Assembly (NCBI GenBank): GCA_946803715.1
Contig: CAMPET010000049.1
Coordinates: forward strand, 288,795-342,313
Length of the DNA stretch: 53,519 nt
Direction: 5' to 3'
From: Beroe ovata
Taxonomy: Eukaryota > Ctenophora > Nuda > Beroida > Beroidae
The stretch's first letter is position 1, and every line of letters begins with the position of its first letter. The notes under the pieces were generated by a model. It was not told the DNA's origin. It searched no databases and saw only the letters and a list, made by a program, of their open reading frames with translations. Position numbers and translations under genes: made by a program. Shown piece by piece: positions 34,628 to 46,942 of the stretch.

Positions 34628-37600
34628 CCCATTGGCCATTCGTCACACAGGCCTGTTCTGACGCCAGTCAGCGAATCCCATCGCAAGCAATACGCATGCA
34701 TTCCTACGTCACACTTATGTAGTGGTGTCAGCAAGTTGTGACGAATAGAGTACCCATTCGTCACACAGGTCTGTTCTGACGTAATGGTGTCGGCGCATTC
34801 CATCGCAAGCATGCATTCCTACGTCACGGTCGTAAAGAAGTGTCAGCAAGTTGTGACGAATGGGGTACTCATTCGTCACACAGGCCTGTTCTGACGCGGT
34901 GATGTCAGCGAATTCCATCGCAAGCATGCATTCCTACGTCACAGTCATGAAGTGGCGTCAGCAAGTTGTGACGAAAGGGCAGTCATTCGTCACAAAGGCC
35001 CAGTGTCTGAATTTTAACGTGAGTATGTGAGGGGCTATCAGATCTCGAAAGGTGTTATGGATCAGTAACAAATAGATAGGTAACAAATCCTTGAAAATAG
35101 TAATCCGCAAATAGGGCAACAAGCATATTGGAACATGAGAACAAGCTCTTCTTTGCTATCCATCAGGAATAGAATTCGTGGGCATCACGAAGCTATGAAA
35201 CTGTAACCAGCTGGTGTAAGAGCAGAGAACGACTAAACCAGCCTTCACCTAGGAACAGACAGGAAGTTGGGAGAAGGCACCACTTGTTTGACAGCCAATC
35301 CGCCCGCACTAAACACACTACTGCCCACACTATTCCAACTGCCCAGACTCAGTGAGGATATTTTGCGGGTTAGAAACCCGCCTCCACCTCTACCTTCTCC
35401 CGCAAAAGAAGAGCCCGCAGTCGAGGGAATGGGGGCTGTGGAGGATGAGGACTCCACGGCAGAGGAGCCGCGAGTATTGCGAGAGGTCTGCCCCTCGTTG
35501 GGAGGTCCACACGAGGGGAAAGAGAGGAGGGAGGTGGCGAGGGGGGAGTAGCCCCTGTTAGTAGAGGGGGGACGAGGACTATCCCCCTTCCTCCGTGTTG
35601 AGAGTGGTGTTTGCTCGATAATCGCATACTGGGTGAGAGGAACAGAGTGTTCATGATATAATTGTACTGGCAATCAGCCAAGATAGACAGTTTTCTGACG
35701 GACTCATCGTTCTCTATAGCAATTGTTAACAAGACAGACAATCCATTATACAGCAGTGCTGTTATAGACAATGTTTATATCGGACAGACACCACTAAACA
35801 CAATCCCGGTTCAAATCCTTGTGCATATTATTGTATACCATATTTATCTCTCCTGATACTACTGCTGGATGTTGGAGGGAAGATGGGGGTAGGTATAACC
35901 TATTATAGGACATAGGTACAGTATAAAGCCTCAACCGGACATGGAAAGGCTTAAGATACGCGCGCCTCAATTAACTCTCATGAGTCTAGATACGAGGTGG
36001 GTTCTATTTATAGAATATCGAGATCAGGTTTTCATCCCATGAACATTATTTCTAGAGAAAGAACATTAGGTACTTCAATAGATAGAAAGTAACATTACGC
36101 AGGAATGCCACTTCATTTTCAGTGTGAAATGGCACGAAATCCATTGTGTCACGACCGGAGCTTTATTGGAGAAAAGGAAGAAAACATTGACACAATTGAC
36201 GTTAATTCCGGTCAATTAGGTAGCTATATTTGACGGTTATGGCATATTGTACCATTACAATACCGCTCTAAATCGTCTACATTGTTTTGCTCGTTACTGC
36301 ATTGACCAAGAGAGAGAGAAAAGAGGAGTACTGTGAATACCCCAGCCCCGCATAATGGAAAAGACCATTAGAAACCACCATAATTAAATATAGCCATTCG
36401 GAAACCTCCTCCGATTGAAATTAAGTGAAATAAACACCGAATCTCTATGCACTGATAGTAAGACTTACTCCTGTTTAGCAGCCCTAACAGTAGCACTTCC
36501 CTCCGGCCTGCTTATCACTTACTAACAAGTGACAGTATAACTTACCACGACTGGAGCACAAGTCACACCTGCCGCCGACCTAGCGTCCACCCTCTGAGAG
36601 TCTCCCGACCTAGCGTCCACCCTCTGAGAGTCTCCCGACCTAGAGTCGACCCTAGGTTGCTGCCGCCGACCTACAGTCCTTCCCCCACATACAGTGATAC
36701 CTGTACCTACCTTTGTAGTAGCACTGACAATTACTTACCTCAATACAACCAATGTTGCAGCTGTGAGAACTTACCTCAATAGCACGTCGATAGTCGTCCC
36801 GACAGATACAGAGATACTGACAGGGCACCTCCCCAGCCATGACAGTCACATCAGGGACATACGGTCCTGATAGGGCAGGGATGCAGAATGTGGCGAATGG
36901 ACCTTGTGCGAATATCATCTTCTCTATCCCGACTATCACCTTGAGCTCTCCCTGTGGGGAGTATGGACCAAGTGATGATGGGACGTCCTTAGTGACACTT
37001 CCCTCCATAATAACTGTCCACACTGTGACGAGAAAGGAAAAATAGAATCATGAATGAATCATGTCAAATGAATCATGTCAAATAGGCCGTGACTAGTGTC
37101 TCCTTACCGTTAGGATCATTGCCATGAAATCCACAGTTTTACCCGCCTCGATTATCGGTTTCTCAGCCTCAGGTTTAATTTCCCGTATGACATCTTGTTT
37201 TAGGAGCTTGTGCAGGACATTTGCACTAATCGTGTTCTCAGAAAACTCGGCTATCTGGGTGCTGAATGAAGATAGCGTCAGTATAACAGATAGTGTCAGT
37301 ATAACAGATAGCGTCAGTACAGATAGTGTCAGCTGTTCAGTGTACTGATGTCAGATAGCATCAGGTCAAATGAGTTCGGCATCGCACTGCTCAGTGTCTC
37401 ACTGAGCAGTGAGCAGAGATAGTAGCCTGGTTTCACGGCGAGTAGAAGTAGTACTACGTAGTGTTGCTGTTTTTTGATTGAATGATAACACGTGACCCTT
37501 TGATCTTCATCCGGAAAGCAGCAGCTCTGTGCATGCCTAATTACAAGTGTATGGCAACATCCGCACTTGTTAGCATCTCACTGTCAACACCCGATAATTG

Positions 37601-40600
37601 CATATGAAGCAGTGTGGCATGAAGTGAACACTATTGAACAACAATATATATGAGCATGGAATGATCACACTTCACTGATTATTTACAGGGATCATGCTAT
37701 GTGCAATGAGCACGAACGGGGAAACGCTGTGAAATTTCTCAGTGTTGGCTCACATAAAACGTAATCAGCCGATGGGGAAGGGAAGGTGTTTTTGAATGAT
37801 AAACTATATTTTGATAGCATAGCACGCATTATGTTTGCGATTATTGTTCATTAATCTATGAATATGTTTACCTCAAGAAGGTGAAAGTTGCAAGTTGTAA
37901 CTGAGGGGAAATCTTGGTCATCTCTATATCCTTCTTCTTATCGAATGGGAGCATAGGGGTACATTTCTTCTCATTCTTCTTCTTGAAATCGTTGTTAACT
38001 AATGATATGGGGGGGATGGAATGTCACTTCATAATGAAACATGTCACCCTGATACATCACCACAGGCAGTAGCTATATACTCTGTAATGACTTAATGAGA
38101 CATGATTATTAGTGTGGACACATTTCATTTCATTGCAGTACATGATGCGCACGTTCTGAGCTACATAGGTACTTGATACACTGTTCATTGCTGACTGTCT
38201 CAAACTGACAATATACTGCTACATAGTTTGGTTGACGTCACTATGAACAGTGTATCTGCAGCAAAACACCGGGTATTTACGCAATTACACCAGGTACAAT
38301 TCGTCTTCCAGTGCAAGGAGAGACGGATATTTATGAATTTATAGATGGTTCGTTGTACATATTATAGAACATGCTGGAATGTTATTGTAAGGCATCGTCC
38401 ACAATTTGACAGGCTCAATTAGTGGCAATGTGATGGGCAGTTGAATACAAATCTGAGTTATGGTTTGTGTCGTATTGACGGTTGATGGAAGCGACAAATA
38501 TTTAACAAGTGTCGATTGGCGCTGCTCATGATAATTAAAATACACTTTACCGTATGCGTCAGTTTCATCCACTATTTCCTGTTGAATGATCTCCTCGATA
38601 ATATCTTCCAGTGTTACAACTCCAATCAGAACATAAACTGGGTCAAAATCTTCCTGAGAGAGAAAAGACATTATAGGTAGTGAGACATTCATACACAGGA
38701 GAACAGAAAATAAAGCAATACAGGGTTGTGTATCGATACTATCAGTGTATCGATACGATCAGTAAAACGATCAGGGTTGGATATCGATACGATCACTGAT
38801 CAGTAAAACTCACAGTAGAAAATCAATCAGTTTTCATTGTTATGATCGTGTGATCAATTTGTTACCTTTTCTTGGACATCAGCCACAATGGCCATGTGAT
38901 ATCGCTCTGTCATGAAGTCTTGCATCAGCTGGAGAACCTTCATGTCTCCCAACACCTGAAAAATACTAATGGGATAGTACATTACATGTGTACTACCCGT
39001 GTACCACACGTGTAGTACACATGCAATGTTTCAATTTGTCAATGACGTCACTGAGACATCTCAACACTGTCATGGCGATGATTGTATTTTGGTGAAATTC
39101 GGCTAAAATTTCAATGATTTCAAGGCAGAATCGGATGGTCATTGATCATTATGTACTAGGTACTCATACCTAGTCATTGTAAATTGTAAACATGAGCTGT
39201 TACCCTGTGTGCAGCATGATTGTAGAACTTGATAACACTCTCTAGTGGAAGCTCATCATCAGGATCAACAAATGCCAGGTCCTTAACAAATAGCAACCCG
39301 ACAATGTTGTTCTCGTCACCCTCAAACACTGGTATCCTGCTGAAACCCTTCGACATGATCTCCTGCATCACCTCGAAATTCAGCTTCACCTCGATATCTG
39401 GTGAGACACGGATTATTATATTCAGATATACATAAGAATGAATAATTAGCAACGAACGTGCATTAAATCGAAGAGGATATTATCCTTACAGCCAAGTGAG
39501 AATGATCACAGTGACAGACGGTAACAACTGTCATGGAGTCGTGGTGATGAATCACCATCAGTGATGACGATGAGTCATCATCACTTATCATCAATGGTCA
39601 ATGATGAGTCCTCATCACTCACCTAGCATGTAAACATCATTGATGTCCGTCATAATCTCTCGGACACACTTCTCGTTGATGCTCAGCACCCCTGTGATCA
39701 TGTTAACTTCCTCCTTGTGTATGTCGTGCTGGTGCTCGGTTAACATGAGAAGCTCCTTCAGTTGTTCGCGACGGTAAAATATTCCTGTGTGCGGAGTGGG
39801 GATTTATACATTATGGAAAGCGATATATGTCAATTGTTGGGAAAGTCGATCAGTGAAAACTCGGATAATATTCCTCATGGACAAGAGAAATGATGAACTC
39901 GTGCAGGATGAGGTCGCTATACACGTGTATTTATAGTGTTGTCAAGATGAGCTACACGTGGCATAGTACCTACCCAGCTCCTCGCCCAGAACAAAGTCCA
40001 GTAGTTTGGAAATGGGCCAGGAAATGGGCCCTGTGATCACCATGAATATCTTCGTTATGAAGAGAGTCCTAGCTCCAACGACCAACCCAAACCTCTGACA
40101 TATAGCTTGCGGTATAATCTCACCTGGCAAAAACACGTCTGTGTGTTACATATTGTGTTACAGTGACAGGAAATATTTGACAGGTCACAGGAACAATGTG
40201 GTCTGGACTAAAATGTATAAGTTGAGTTAGGGCACGAAATCACTTTCACACGGTCTACGCGGTTTTGCGATAGGAAAATTTCAACCTTGACAAAATTACT
40301 CTAGGGAGATAATTCCTGTTGCACAAATAACGTTGCCAGCACTTTCATACAATTCGTCTGTTCAAAGTATGGTAGAGTGGTAGGGCAGTGGAAGAAATAA
40401 GTTGGCAGTATTGGGCATTGAGTATTGACGTCAATTTATTAAAAGCAGTGAAAATGTACTACACGTACACATTCATGGTGTACTTTCAGTGAGAAGTAAT
40501 TATCACTGGTAGGCAATTACATTCATTAACGACTGGGGTAATGTGTTAATGACACTACTTCTCGACCGTTGCGATGTTAGCATGTTTCTCATTTGGCATA

Positions 40601-41497
40601 ATTGCAATTGATATCGCTGTCAATTCTGAAGTCTTGGACAGGAACAGTAACATGAATCGCTGTTATTATTGATCTATTATTGTTGACAGAAACGTTGACA
40701 GGAATATTGACAGGATTGTTGACAGGAATATTGACAGGATTGTTGACAGGAATAGTGACAACAGTAGACTCACCCATGACAACAATTCCGGCGGTACTGC
40801 CGATAATGGCAAGCAATCCCCCAAACAGTGTATCCAATATGATGGTAAGAGTGTTGTTTACCAGCACATTGCCGAGCAGCAGTGTACAGAGCAGGAAATT
40901 GCCCTGTTTTCTGACGGGCTCGATGCTCTTAGCATAGCTCTTCTCCTGCTCATTACCCGTCTCAATGAGAATACGGAGAGACGTCAGATCGAGAGACATG
41001 AGACCGAGGTTGAGACCGGAAAAGAGACCAGAGAGACAGAGTAGAAAACACGCAGCGATGATCCTCACATAAATGGGAAGCTGGAGACCGACATCGAGTA
41101 GCTCCATCTGTAGAGTTTCAGGGAGGGGAGAGCCAGGGTTGGAGGAGGCGATGAAACACATGTGGTAGATGTCTACAGATCGGGAGGGTAAATTCCCTGA
41201 CAGGATAACTTTCGTGTCAGTGCGACTTCCTTCTTGTATGATCAGCGGATCTCGGTCCACACACTCGGCAGATTTAGACACGAATGCCTCCTCTAGGTCG
41301 TCCAATCCCACGCCGTACACTGACACCTTGATGTCCGATTCCTCGGGGAACCTCCATAGAGTGACATTGCCACTGTCCACCAGGGTGTACTGCCCAGGGT
41401 CGAGTGGGATGTAGGTGTGTAGCTGGAGTGCGCGGTAGCACTCCAATAAAGTTGATATCACAACATAGCACTGCAGAAGCCGGAATGGTTTAACCAT
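34056..41497 (-). CDS. CNNM-family metal (magnesium) transport mediator
   Basis: Ancient conserved domain protein (cyclin M) of the plasma membrane, involved in Mg2+ efflux. Eleven exons by eye: 40774-41497, 39974-40123, 39623-39784, 39204-39397, 38866-38955, 38551-38653, 37872-37998, 37108-37261, 36775-36951, 35249-35628, 34056-34245; 816 residues. Order: signal peptide ([20 protein letters not shown]), extracellular domain, DUF21 membrane core with [12 protein letters not shown] and GEIIPQAIC, two CBS motifs ([35 protein letters not shown]), [14 protein letters not shown], a cyclic-nucleotide-binding-like domain ([12 protein letters not shown]...[10 protein letters not shown]), and a Ser/Pro-rich tail. 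Exon 9's acceptor was set at 36951 because the product then aligns to human CNNM without gaps. The last acceptor is the least certain. Which vertebrate paralogue (CNNM1-4) it corresponds to cannot be told. Confidence 0.93.
34394..34996 (+). repeat. Palindromic satellite array in CNNM last intron
   Basis: Five to six head-to-tail units of about 113 bp. Each contains CATTCGTCACACAGG, CTGTTCTGACG, a GTGTCAGCG box, CATTCCATCGCAAGCATGC, ATTCCTACGTCAC and GTGGTGTCAGCAAGTTGTGA, and ends with a palindrome centred on GGTACC. Units alternate slightly: some lack ATGGT before GTCAGCGAATCCC, giving a higher-order two-unit pattern. Confidence 0.85.
36575..36655. repeat. 30-bp tandem repeat in CNNM intron 9
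   Basis: CCGACCTAGCGTCCACCCTC plus GAGAGTCTC-type ending, two and a half copies with a period of 30 bp. Two more CNNM introns carry short repeats: an AGTATAACAGATAG-type unit at 37272-37345 and GTATCGATAC motifs at 38735-38800. Confidence 0.7.
40680..40755. repeat. 12/24-bp tandem repeat next to CNNM exon 1 donor
   Basis: Alternating GTTGACAGGAAT and ATTGACAGGATT units, about six, starting 18 bp inside intron 1. Read on the minus strand in the exon frame they stay open and would encode a PVNI/PVNN repeat, so intron retention would add a repetitive tail of about 60 residues before a stop. Confidence 0.65.
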
Positions 41498-42107
41498 CCA
41501 GATATATACTCATAGAACCTAGCAGATAGGAAGGGTGATCAGTTATTCGGATAAAAATGTATTAATGTTGCAGAAAACTTTCACAAAGCAGTGCTCTAAA
41601 ACAAAACTAAATGCCTACCTATGAATTCTTACAGCTGCATGATTGAACAACAAAATATTAACTTCTTTAATTCGTAGGACACAGCCCTGTTGTTAATCAG
41701 TTCTTATCATGCTTTGGGAGTCAAATTACAACTCGAAGTAAAGTTTCGGTATGTTAGCTTTTCAAGATGGGTGCAAATAATGGATCAAGGAGGTGTGCTC
41801 AAAAGATTTCATTTGAGGCCAGAAAAACATCCATTGAGTATTTCATATTTGAACAATTTAAGACGAGATACTTGTAATTACATGGGGAGTGGGTAATGTA
41901 AAGAATAGTTTCATTCTTACACCATTCTTCACAATATAATAAGAAATAATATGAATATACACTACAATCCAAGAACAGGACCCGCAAAAATAATTATCAT
42001 AAGAACGAAACATAAGGGCAGGACCCATCGGGTATCGACCGATGAAAAACTTAATCCCTCAACTGACTTTACATCACTAATTTACGGCTAATTACAGTTT
42101 AATTGTT
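41498..42107. other. Spacer between CNNM start and next gene
   Basis: Contains the CNNM promoter side and the 3' UTR of the unknown gene. The short plus-strand frame at 41690-41896 has no domain. Nothing else is seen. Confidence 0.4.
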
Positions 42108-44799
42108 TTAGTTTTCTTTATCATTATCAGTATCGTCTTCATCACTGGCTAATTGTATGTTATAACCAACATTGACCTTGAGTTTTCTCTTGTGGCTGTT
42201 TAGCTCCTTCAGTATGCCACTGACAACAGGAATCCCGGAAGGGCTTACTGAACTATTACCGAATGAACTGACACCATTGTCACGATACTGAACCATGGGG
42301 AGGTTACTGTTTCTAGAGTCATTGAGATGAGGAATTGGAGAATTTTGGTGATAAATATGTGGATAGTTGCTGCTGTAGCTGTTGAAGGACTGATTTGGAG
42401 GACATAGTGCTCGTGAATGTGGCATATTGCCTCTATGTGGATTGTTAGGAGAGTAATATGATGAGGGATGGGGACGGTAATAATCATCACCGGGATACGG
42501 ATAAGGTGGTTGATAGAAATGAGGCTGCTGCCTATCATAACCCCAACTTTGGGGATGGGGACCGTCACCGGGGACATACGGTGGCCCATTGTACATGGAG
42601 CCGTGATGGTGACAATATGATCTTTGCAGTTGGTTGCTGCCGCATGAATTGTGCTGATCTTCGTAATTATAGGGATCGATTGTTGTATAGAAACGTTTCC
42701 TGGAGGAGTTTTCTTTATCATGATTTACCAGCATATTCCTTACAAAATTAGACCTCTTACTTCGGGTTGTTTGCATCGGAGAGTTTGTAGATGGCGTATT
42801 AACATCATCAATTCTAGTAGATGACAAAACACACTCAGCATCAAACTTTGTTTTCTTTGAAGGGGATTCTATGTTTAATTCCTCCATAATTCCTGCTACT
42901 GGGGAAACTCGGCAAACGTTTGCGCGCTTGTTTTTGATCTTTGATTCAGATCTAGGCGTATTCATTTTGGTTGCTTCTGGTGATATTGCTTCTCTTTTTA
43001 TAACATTTGTGACAGGTCTACTTTCATTGAGTGCTAGTCCCTTTTCAACAGAACCAGATCTTGAAACAGATTTCCCCTTCTTCATGACAGAAATATTTTC
43101 TGAGGTAACATCCAAGATTGAAGTTTCCTTTACTAAGCCTATGCTCCGAAAAATACTTGCCATCTTGGATGAAACGGATGTCTTGTTCAATTTGCTAGAG
43201 TTCAAGGTTATTGATCCTTGTTCTGATGTATCGTCTAAAGAGGTATCGGCTCTTTCTCTCTTCAAACTGGAATGCCCCCTTTCTTTCAGAGGGGTAAACT
43301 TTTGGATAAGGGCTCTGCCCCGAGACGATATGTTCAAAGTAGAATTCATACTGCTAGATGTGATATCAAACTTGGATTCAATCCTATCTTTTATGGGAGT
43401 GAATTGTTTGCAAATCTTCATGCATTTTCGTGAAAGATTGAGATTTGATGTTGTGGACTGGTTGGCAAGAGAGGAGTCATTGAGCAGACGAAGCGATCTT
43501 GACTCATCCAACATTCCCATTGTTGTTGTTATTGTTCCTGAAATCAGGAATTGGAATTGATTTAGCAGTGAACTCTTATGAGATTGGCGCTACAGACAAT
43601 AAACATCTAATTCGGCATTTGTCCCCATCACCTTTAAATTCCCAAAAAATAAGAGAAAATTTGACTCACCATTCTTATCTGTCGTCATGCTCATTCCCCA
43701 AGGTTGATCAAGATCTCTCAAGTCACATCCAGTCAATGAACTCATCATATCTAAGTATGGTTCGCTCATCTCTATATCTATGTCTAAAAGTCTGAGCTTT
43801 ACATTTCCCACACAATTTGAATAGGTTCCATCCTCAACGAGGGCAGAATACTTGCCAGACACTTCGAATAAAACTTTTGGGCTGGATTTACCCGCGCTTC
43901 CCAAGTTTGATTTGGTCTGATCCGCAAATAAGGAGAGACACTTTTTCCAGTCGGTAGCGTCGGGCTCATACAATGAACTGTTCAGTTCATCATCGGAGTT
44001 TATTATTTCAAGCTCCTCTGAGTCCTCCGAGTCATCTGAGATACAATTTTAATAACGTTGTGATATAAAAAGTACGTAGCAATGAAAAGGGTCAATTGGT
44101 CACTGGTCAATAATCATCGAACAGATGATACCCATCAAAGAACGGATCTGATTAAAATTGATTAACCATTCAACCGAGTCATATGACATATTATAGGACA
44201 GATAGGTCTATAATCTTAGAATACATAATCCCTATAATAGGTACGTTTGAAAACCAGTTCAAATCAGCCTTATAGCTTTATAGGTTGGTAATACCTGTAT
44301 ATTCAATAAAATCGCTCGGGAAGTCTTCAAGACATGGGAACTGGTTTGCAGCCCTTTTGCTGATTTTCCCTTTCCTGTTATACACTAACCATTCACTGTT
44401 TTCATCAGAGTCATATCTCTGGAAAAATTGCTTCCATTTCTCCACTCGAATACCTATGATGTAGGAACTTTGAAGCTTCACACATAGCTACTTAGTTCAA
44501 ACTTGAAAGTAATTTAGTGAAAAAACTCATGCAGGAACTGCTACTCGTCATATACCTTTCTTTTCTGTCCGCTCCTTTTCTTCTCTAGATAATATTCGTA
44601 TAGAAGCCTTCGATTTATGCTCTTTCTGATAAACCAGATCTTCCAGCTTTGTCGAACTGTGGGACCTTGATATATCACTGCCTTCACCACTTGATGAGAG
44701 ATCAATTCTGCTTTTTTCGTAGCCAGTCGATCTGCTCCTGTTTCCAAAGTCCCCATTCAATCCTATCTTCTTCTTTTCCGACGAAGATCTCTCTCCCAT
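42108..44799 (-). CDS. Unrecognised 732-aa disordered protein with repeated motifs
   Basis: Four exons by eye: 44556-44799, 44295-44453, 43670-44035, 42108-43537; phases agree and the sum is a multiple of three. The start MGERSSSEKKKIGLNGDFGN begins a charged region. Exon 2 holds a compact, folded-looking segment (VEKWKQFFQRYDSDENSEWL). Exon 3 is acidic then beta-rich (PKVLFEVSGKYSALVEDG). Exon 4 is mostly disordered: the motif FTP[IL]K[DE]R appears twice (CKQFTPIKDRIESKF, IQKFTPLKERGHSS), a G-I-[ML]-[EK]-ELN motif twice (AGIMEELNIESP, SGILKELNSHKR), basic clusters such as SKKTKF and SSRKRF could be nuclear localisation signals, and a Tyr/Pro/His-rich stretch (YPYPGDDYYRPHPSSYY) precedes an acidic end (DEDDTDNDKEN). 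Thr-Pro sites suggest CDK phosphorylation. No family recognised. It lies 185 bp downstream of EIF3K. Confidence 0.7.
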
Positions 44800-44983
44800 G
44801 GCTGTGTTCGATGGATGATTAAGTCTAAGTCATACTAACATAAGAAACACGATCAAGGACTAATTCATAATTTTCAATGTCAAGGAACTGGTATGGGAGG
44901 AACTAACACAAATTGGTATAAAGCTTATTTCAATGGATAAAAGAGAGTCAAATTTCTCATAACAAATATTTAGAGTATTTGCT

Positions 44984-45658
44984 TTATCTGATGGCAAGGA
45001 TTGGTGTAACAACTTCAATGGGCATTTTTTCAATGATTTCTTTTTGTTCCACCATCTCCTCTTTATGCCCAATAAATACGCTGTCGCCTTTGAGCACCCA
45101 ACTGTTCTCATCCAGGATATTCATAAACTCGGATCGATCAAGGGAAGGTCCGAGCATTTTTAAGAGGAAATCTTCCTCCACATGTTTATATGTTAGCTGC
45201 ACCACATGACAGATGAACTTTCTCACTGCATCAACAAAACCTGTCATTTCAGAGAAAATTTTCTCTTCTTGAATTGCATTCCAAAACTCAGGGAATTGGC
45301 AGGTCTCCAACAAAGTGGCAACATCATCTATCTTCTTTGTAAGGTTATCATCTATCATATCCTGTGACAATTGAGCGCGGCAAAAAACATAGTCACTACC
45401 GGGAAGCTGCATCAGTGCTTTAACCAGGACAATGTGAACTATATCAATACTGGATCTTGTAATCAGGTCAGGGGTGAACTGATACAATTTCAGAATATTG
45501 AGATTTGCATCACCATCATAAAATCCATGTTCTGCTTGGAATTTCAGATAGTCAATGTAAAAATCCAATTTTTCTGGGTTCAAGCGGCCAAGACCTTCCA
45601 TTGAATAGTAAGCTTCCTCCTTCATTTGATCAAACTGAGTTTGGGGATCCATGACCAT
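44984..45658 (-). CDS. EIF3K: Eukaryotic translation initiation factor 3 subunit K
   Basis: Small peripheral PCI-type subunit of eIF3, pairing with subunit L. Single exon; 224 residues (human 218). Family blocks: FDQMKEEAYYSMEGLGRLNP, NLNILKLYQF, LLETCQFPEFW, VRKFICHVVQLTYKHV and LLKMLG, all in the expected order through a HEAT-like N-terminal half and winged-helix C-terminal half. Two near Mets (45658 and 45652) both fit; the first is given. The upstream in-frame Met at 45703 adds residues with no family match. It sits between MZT1 (330 bp upstream) and the unknown gene, all on the minus strand. Confidence 0.95.
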   Translation of the reverse strand: MVMDPQTQFDQMKEEAYYSMEGLGRLNPEKLDFYIDYLKFQAEHGFYDGDANLNILKLYQFTPDLITRSSIDIVHIVLVKALMQLPGSDYVFCRAQLSQDMIDDNLTKKIDDVATLLETCQFPEFWNAIQEEKIFSEMTGFVDAVRKFICHVVQLTYKHVEEDFLLKMLGPSLDRSEFMNILDENSWVLKGDSVFIGHKEEMVEQKEIIEKMPIEVVTPILAIR

Positions 45659-45987
45659 TCCTGAAGGAACTTCAATAAAATGAATATGATATACAGTATT
45701 CACATGTAGCTAATATCAAGAATCGAGAGTCTTCCTACTAATAAATTACATTTGGTTTACTCATTGAAAGTTACAATCAGCATTACTCCAGTAAGTTTGA
45801 TTGAGACCAGCCATGGGCAAAAATAACCAATACAAATATCATAATAATAACATTCATTTAATTTCACTTGCTTAAGTTTCTATACAAGAACTAGCGTGAA
45901 TTGATATAAAGATTCAATAAAAATTCGATGGTTTTTAGTGTGTGGATCATCTGTTTGACATTTTCATGCCAAGAGTGATATTCTTGA

Positions 45988-46436
45988 TCATTTGGGTTGT
46001 GATAAATCACTTTTATCTCCATGGGTAACCATTTCATTCCTTACATCTTTTATCATATCAGCCAGGCATTCAGGGTGTACACCTGCAAATATTTGTAGAT
46101 AAGTTAAATTCTCCAAAATTTCAAATGATCTGTAGGGAACAAGAAATGTTTCTTAATGTATATGAAATTGATAAAAGTTTTCTCTCATTATTACTATCTA
46201 CTTCTACTAATAGGGGGATGGACTTGGATCTGGACCTGGATCTGGAGGGCTCACACTGCCACACTAGTATTGAGCACTAATTTGAACCAAGAGAAAAACC
46301 TATAGGTACCTGCTTCAATTAGACGTATGCATATGTAAAGAGATCTGTTGTCCAATCCAGTATCCAATAGATTAGATATTTTGCTCACTAGCAACAATAT
46401 ATCACGCTGTGGCTGGCTTTTCTCAGAGGCATTCAT
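45988..46436 (-). CDS. MZT1: Mitotic-spindle organizing protein 1 (MOZART1)
   Basis: Tiny gamma-tubulin ring complex component that binds the N-termini of GCP proteins and helps nucleate microtubules. Two exons, 46310-46436 and 45988-46082, encode 73 residues (human 82). Key match: DILLLVSKISNLLDTGLDNR then SLYICIRLIEAG, joined across the intron to VHPECLADMIKDVRNEM (human: [37 protein letters not shown]). The alanine-rich N-terminus of vertebrates is absent. Too short to be found by size alone; the splice restores the full family fold. Confidence 0.93.
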
Positions 46437-46942
46437 AATGTTCTATGAATGCAATTAGTTTTTGAAGATATTAGACACACAGAACCCTTGGTCATTAATG
46501 TATCAATATGAAGCATGAATCGGATAAAAATTACTCTAATGGGAAATTGACCAAAACACATACTGAACTAAACATGTTAATAATGAATTCACTAAACTCG
46601 CACTCTCACTGAAACACACATACTCACCACACTCACTACTCACCAAACTCACTATACATCAAGCTGAATGTCAAATTATCAAGATGTCACATTCTTATCC
46701 AAAATCTTATCAATAGATCAATAGAGGAGAATGGGAACACTGGGTATAACAAAATACTGGATATTGATCAGGTATTGAGAAAAGTCCAAGAAGAGTCCAA
46801 GTATCATGCAAATCACAAAATGAGACACCATCTTGAGCATATGAACTCTTACCCATACTCATTCTTAGCATAAGAATCAATAATCGAAATCCTATCATGA
46901 CTACTGACTACAGTTTAAAGAACTCAGTTGAATACTGGCATG
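46437..46942. other. Spacer upstream of MZT1
   Basis: AT-rich with a CACTCAC-type simple tract (46600-46650). No ORF with a domain; holds the MZT1 promoter side. Confidence 0.4.

Noticed and set aside
34394-34996. Regular repeats that might suggest a CRISPR array
   Set aside because: Units are contiguous ~113-bp satellite monomers without variable spacers, in an animal intron.
36952-37022. CNNM exon 9 starting at the upstream acceptor (TCACAG|TGTGGACAG)
   Set aside because: Its phase does not fit exon 8; the acceptor at 36951 fits and gives a gap-free family alignment.
42871-43560. 229-codon plus-strand frame
   Set aside because: Exact antisense of the large exon of the unknown minus-strand gene, whose phases and splice sites are consistent; the plus frame has none.
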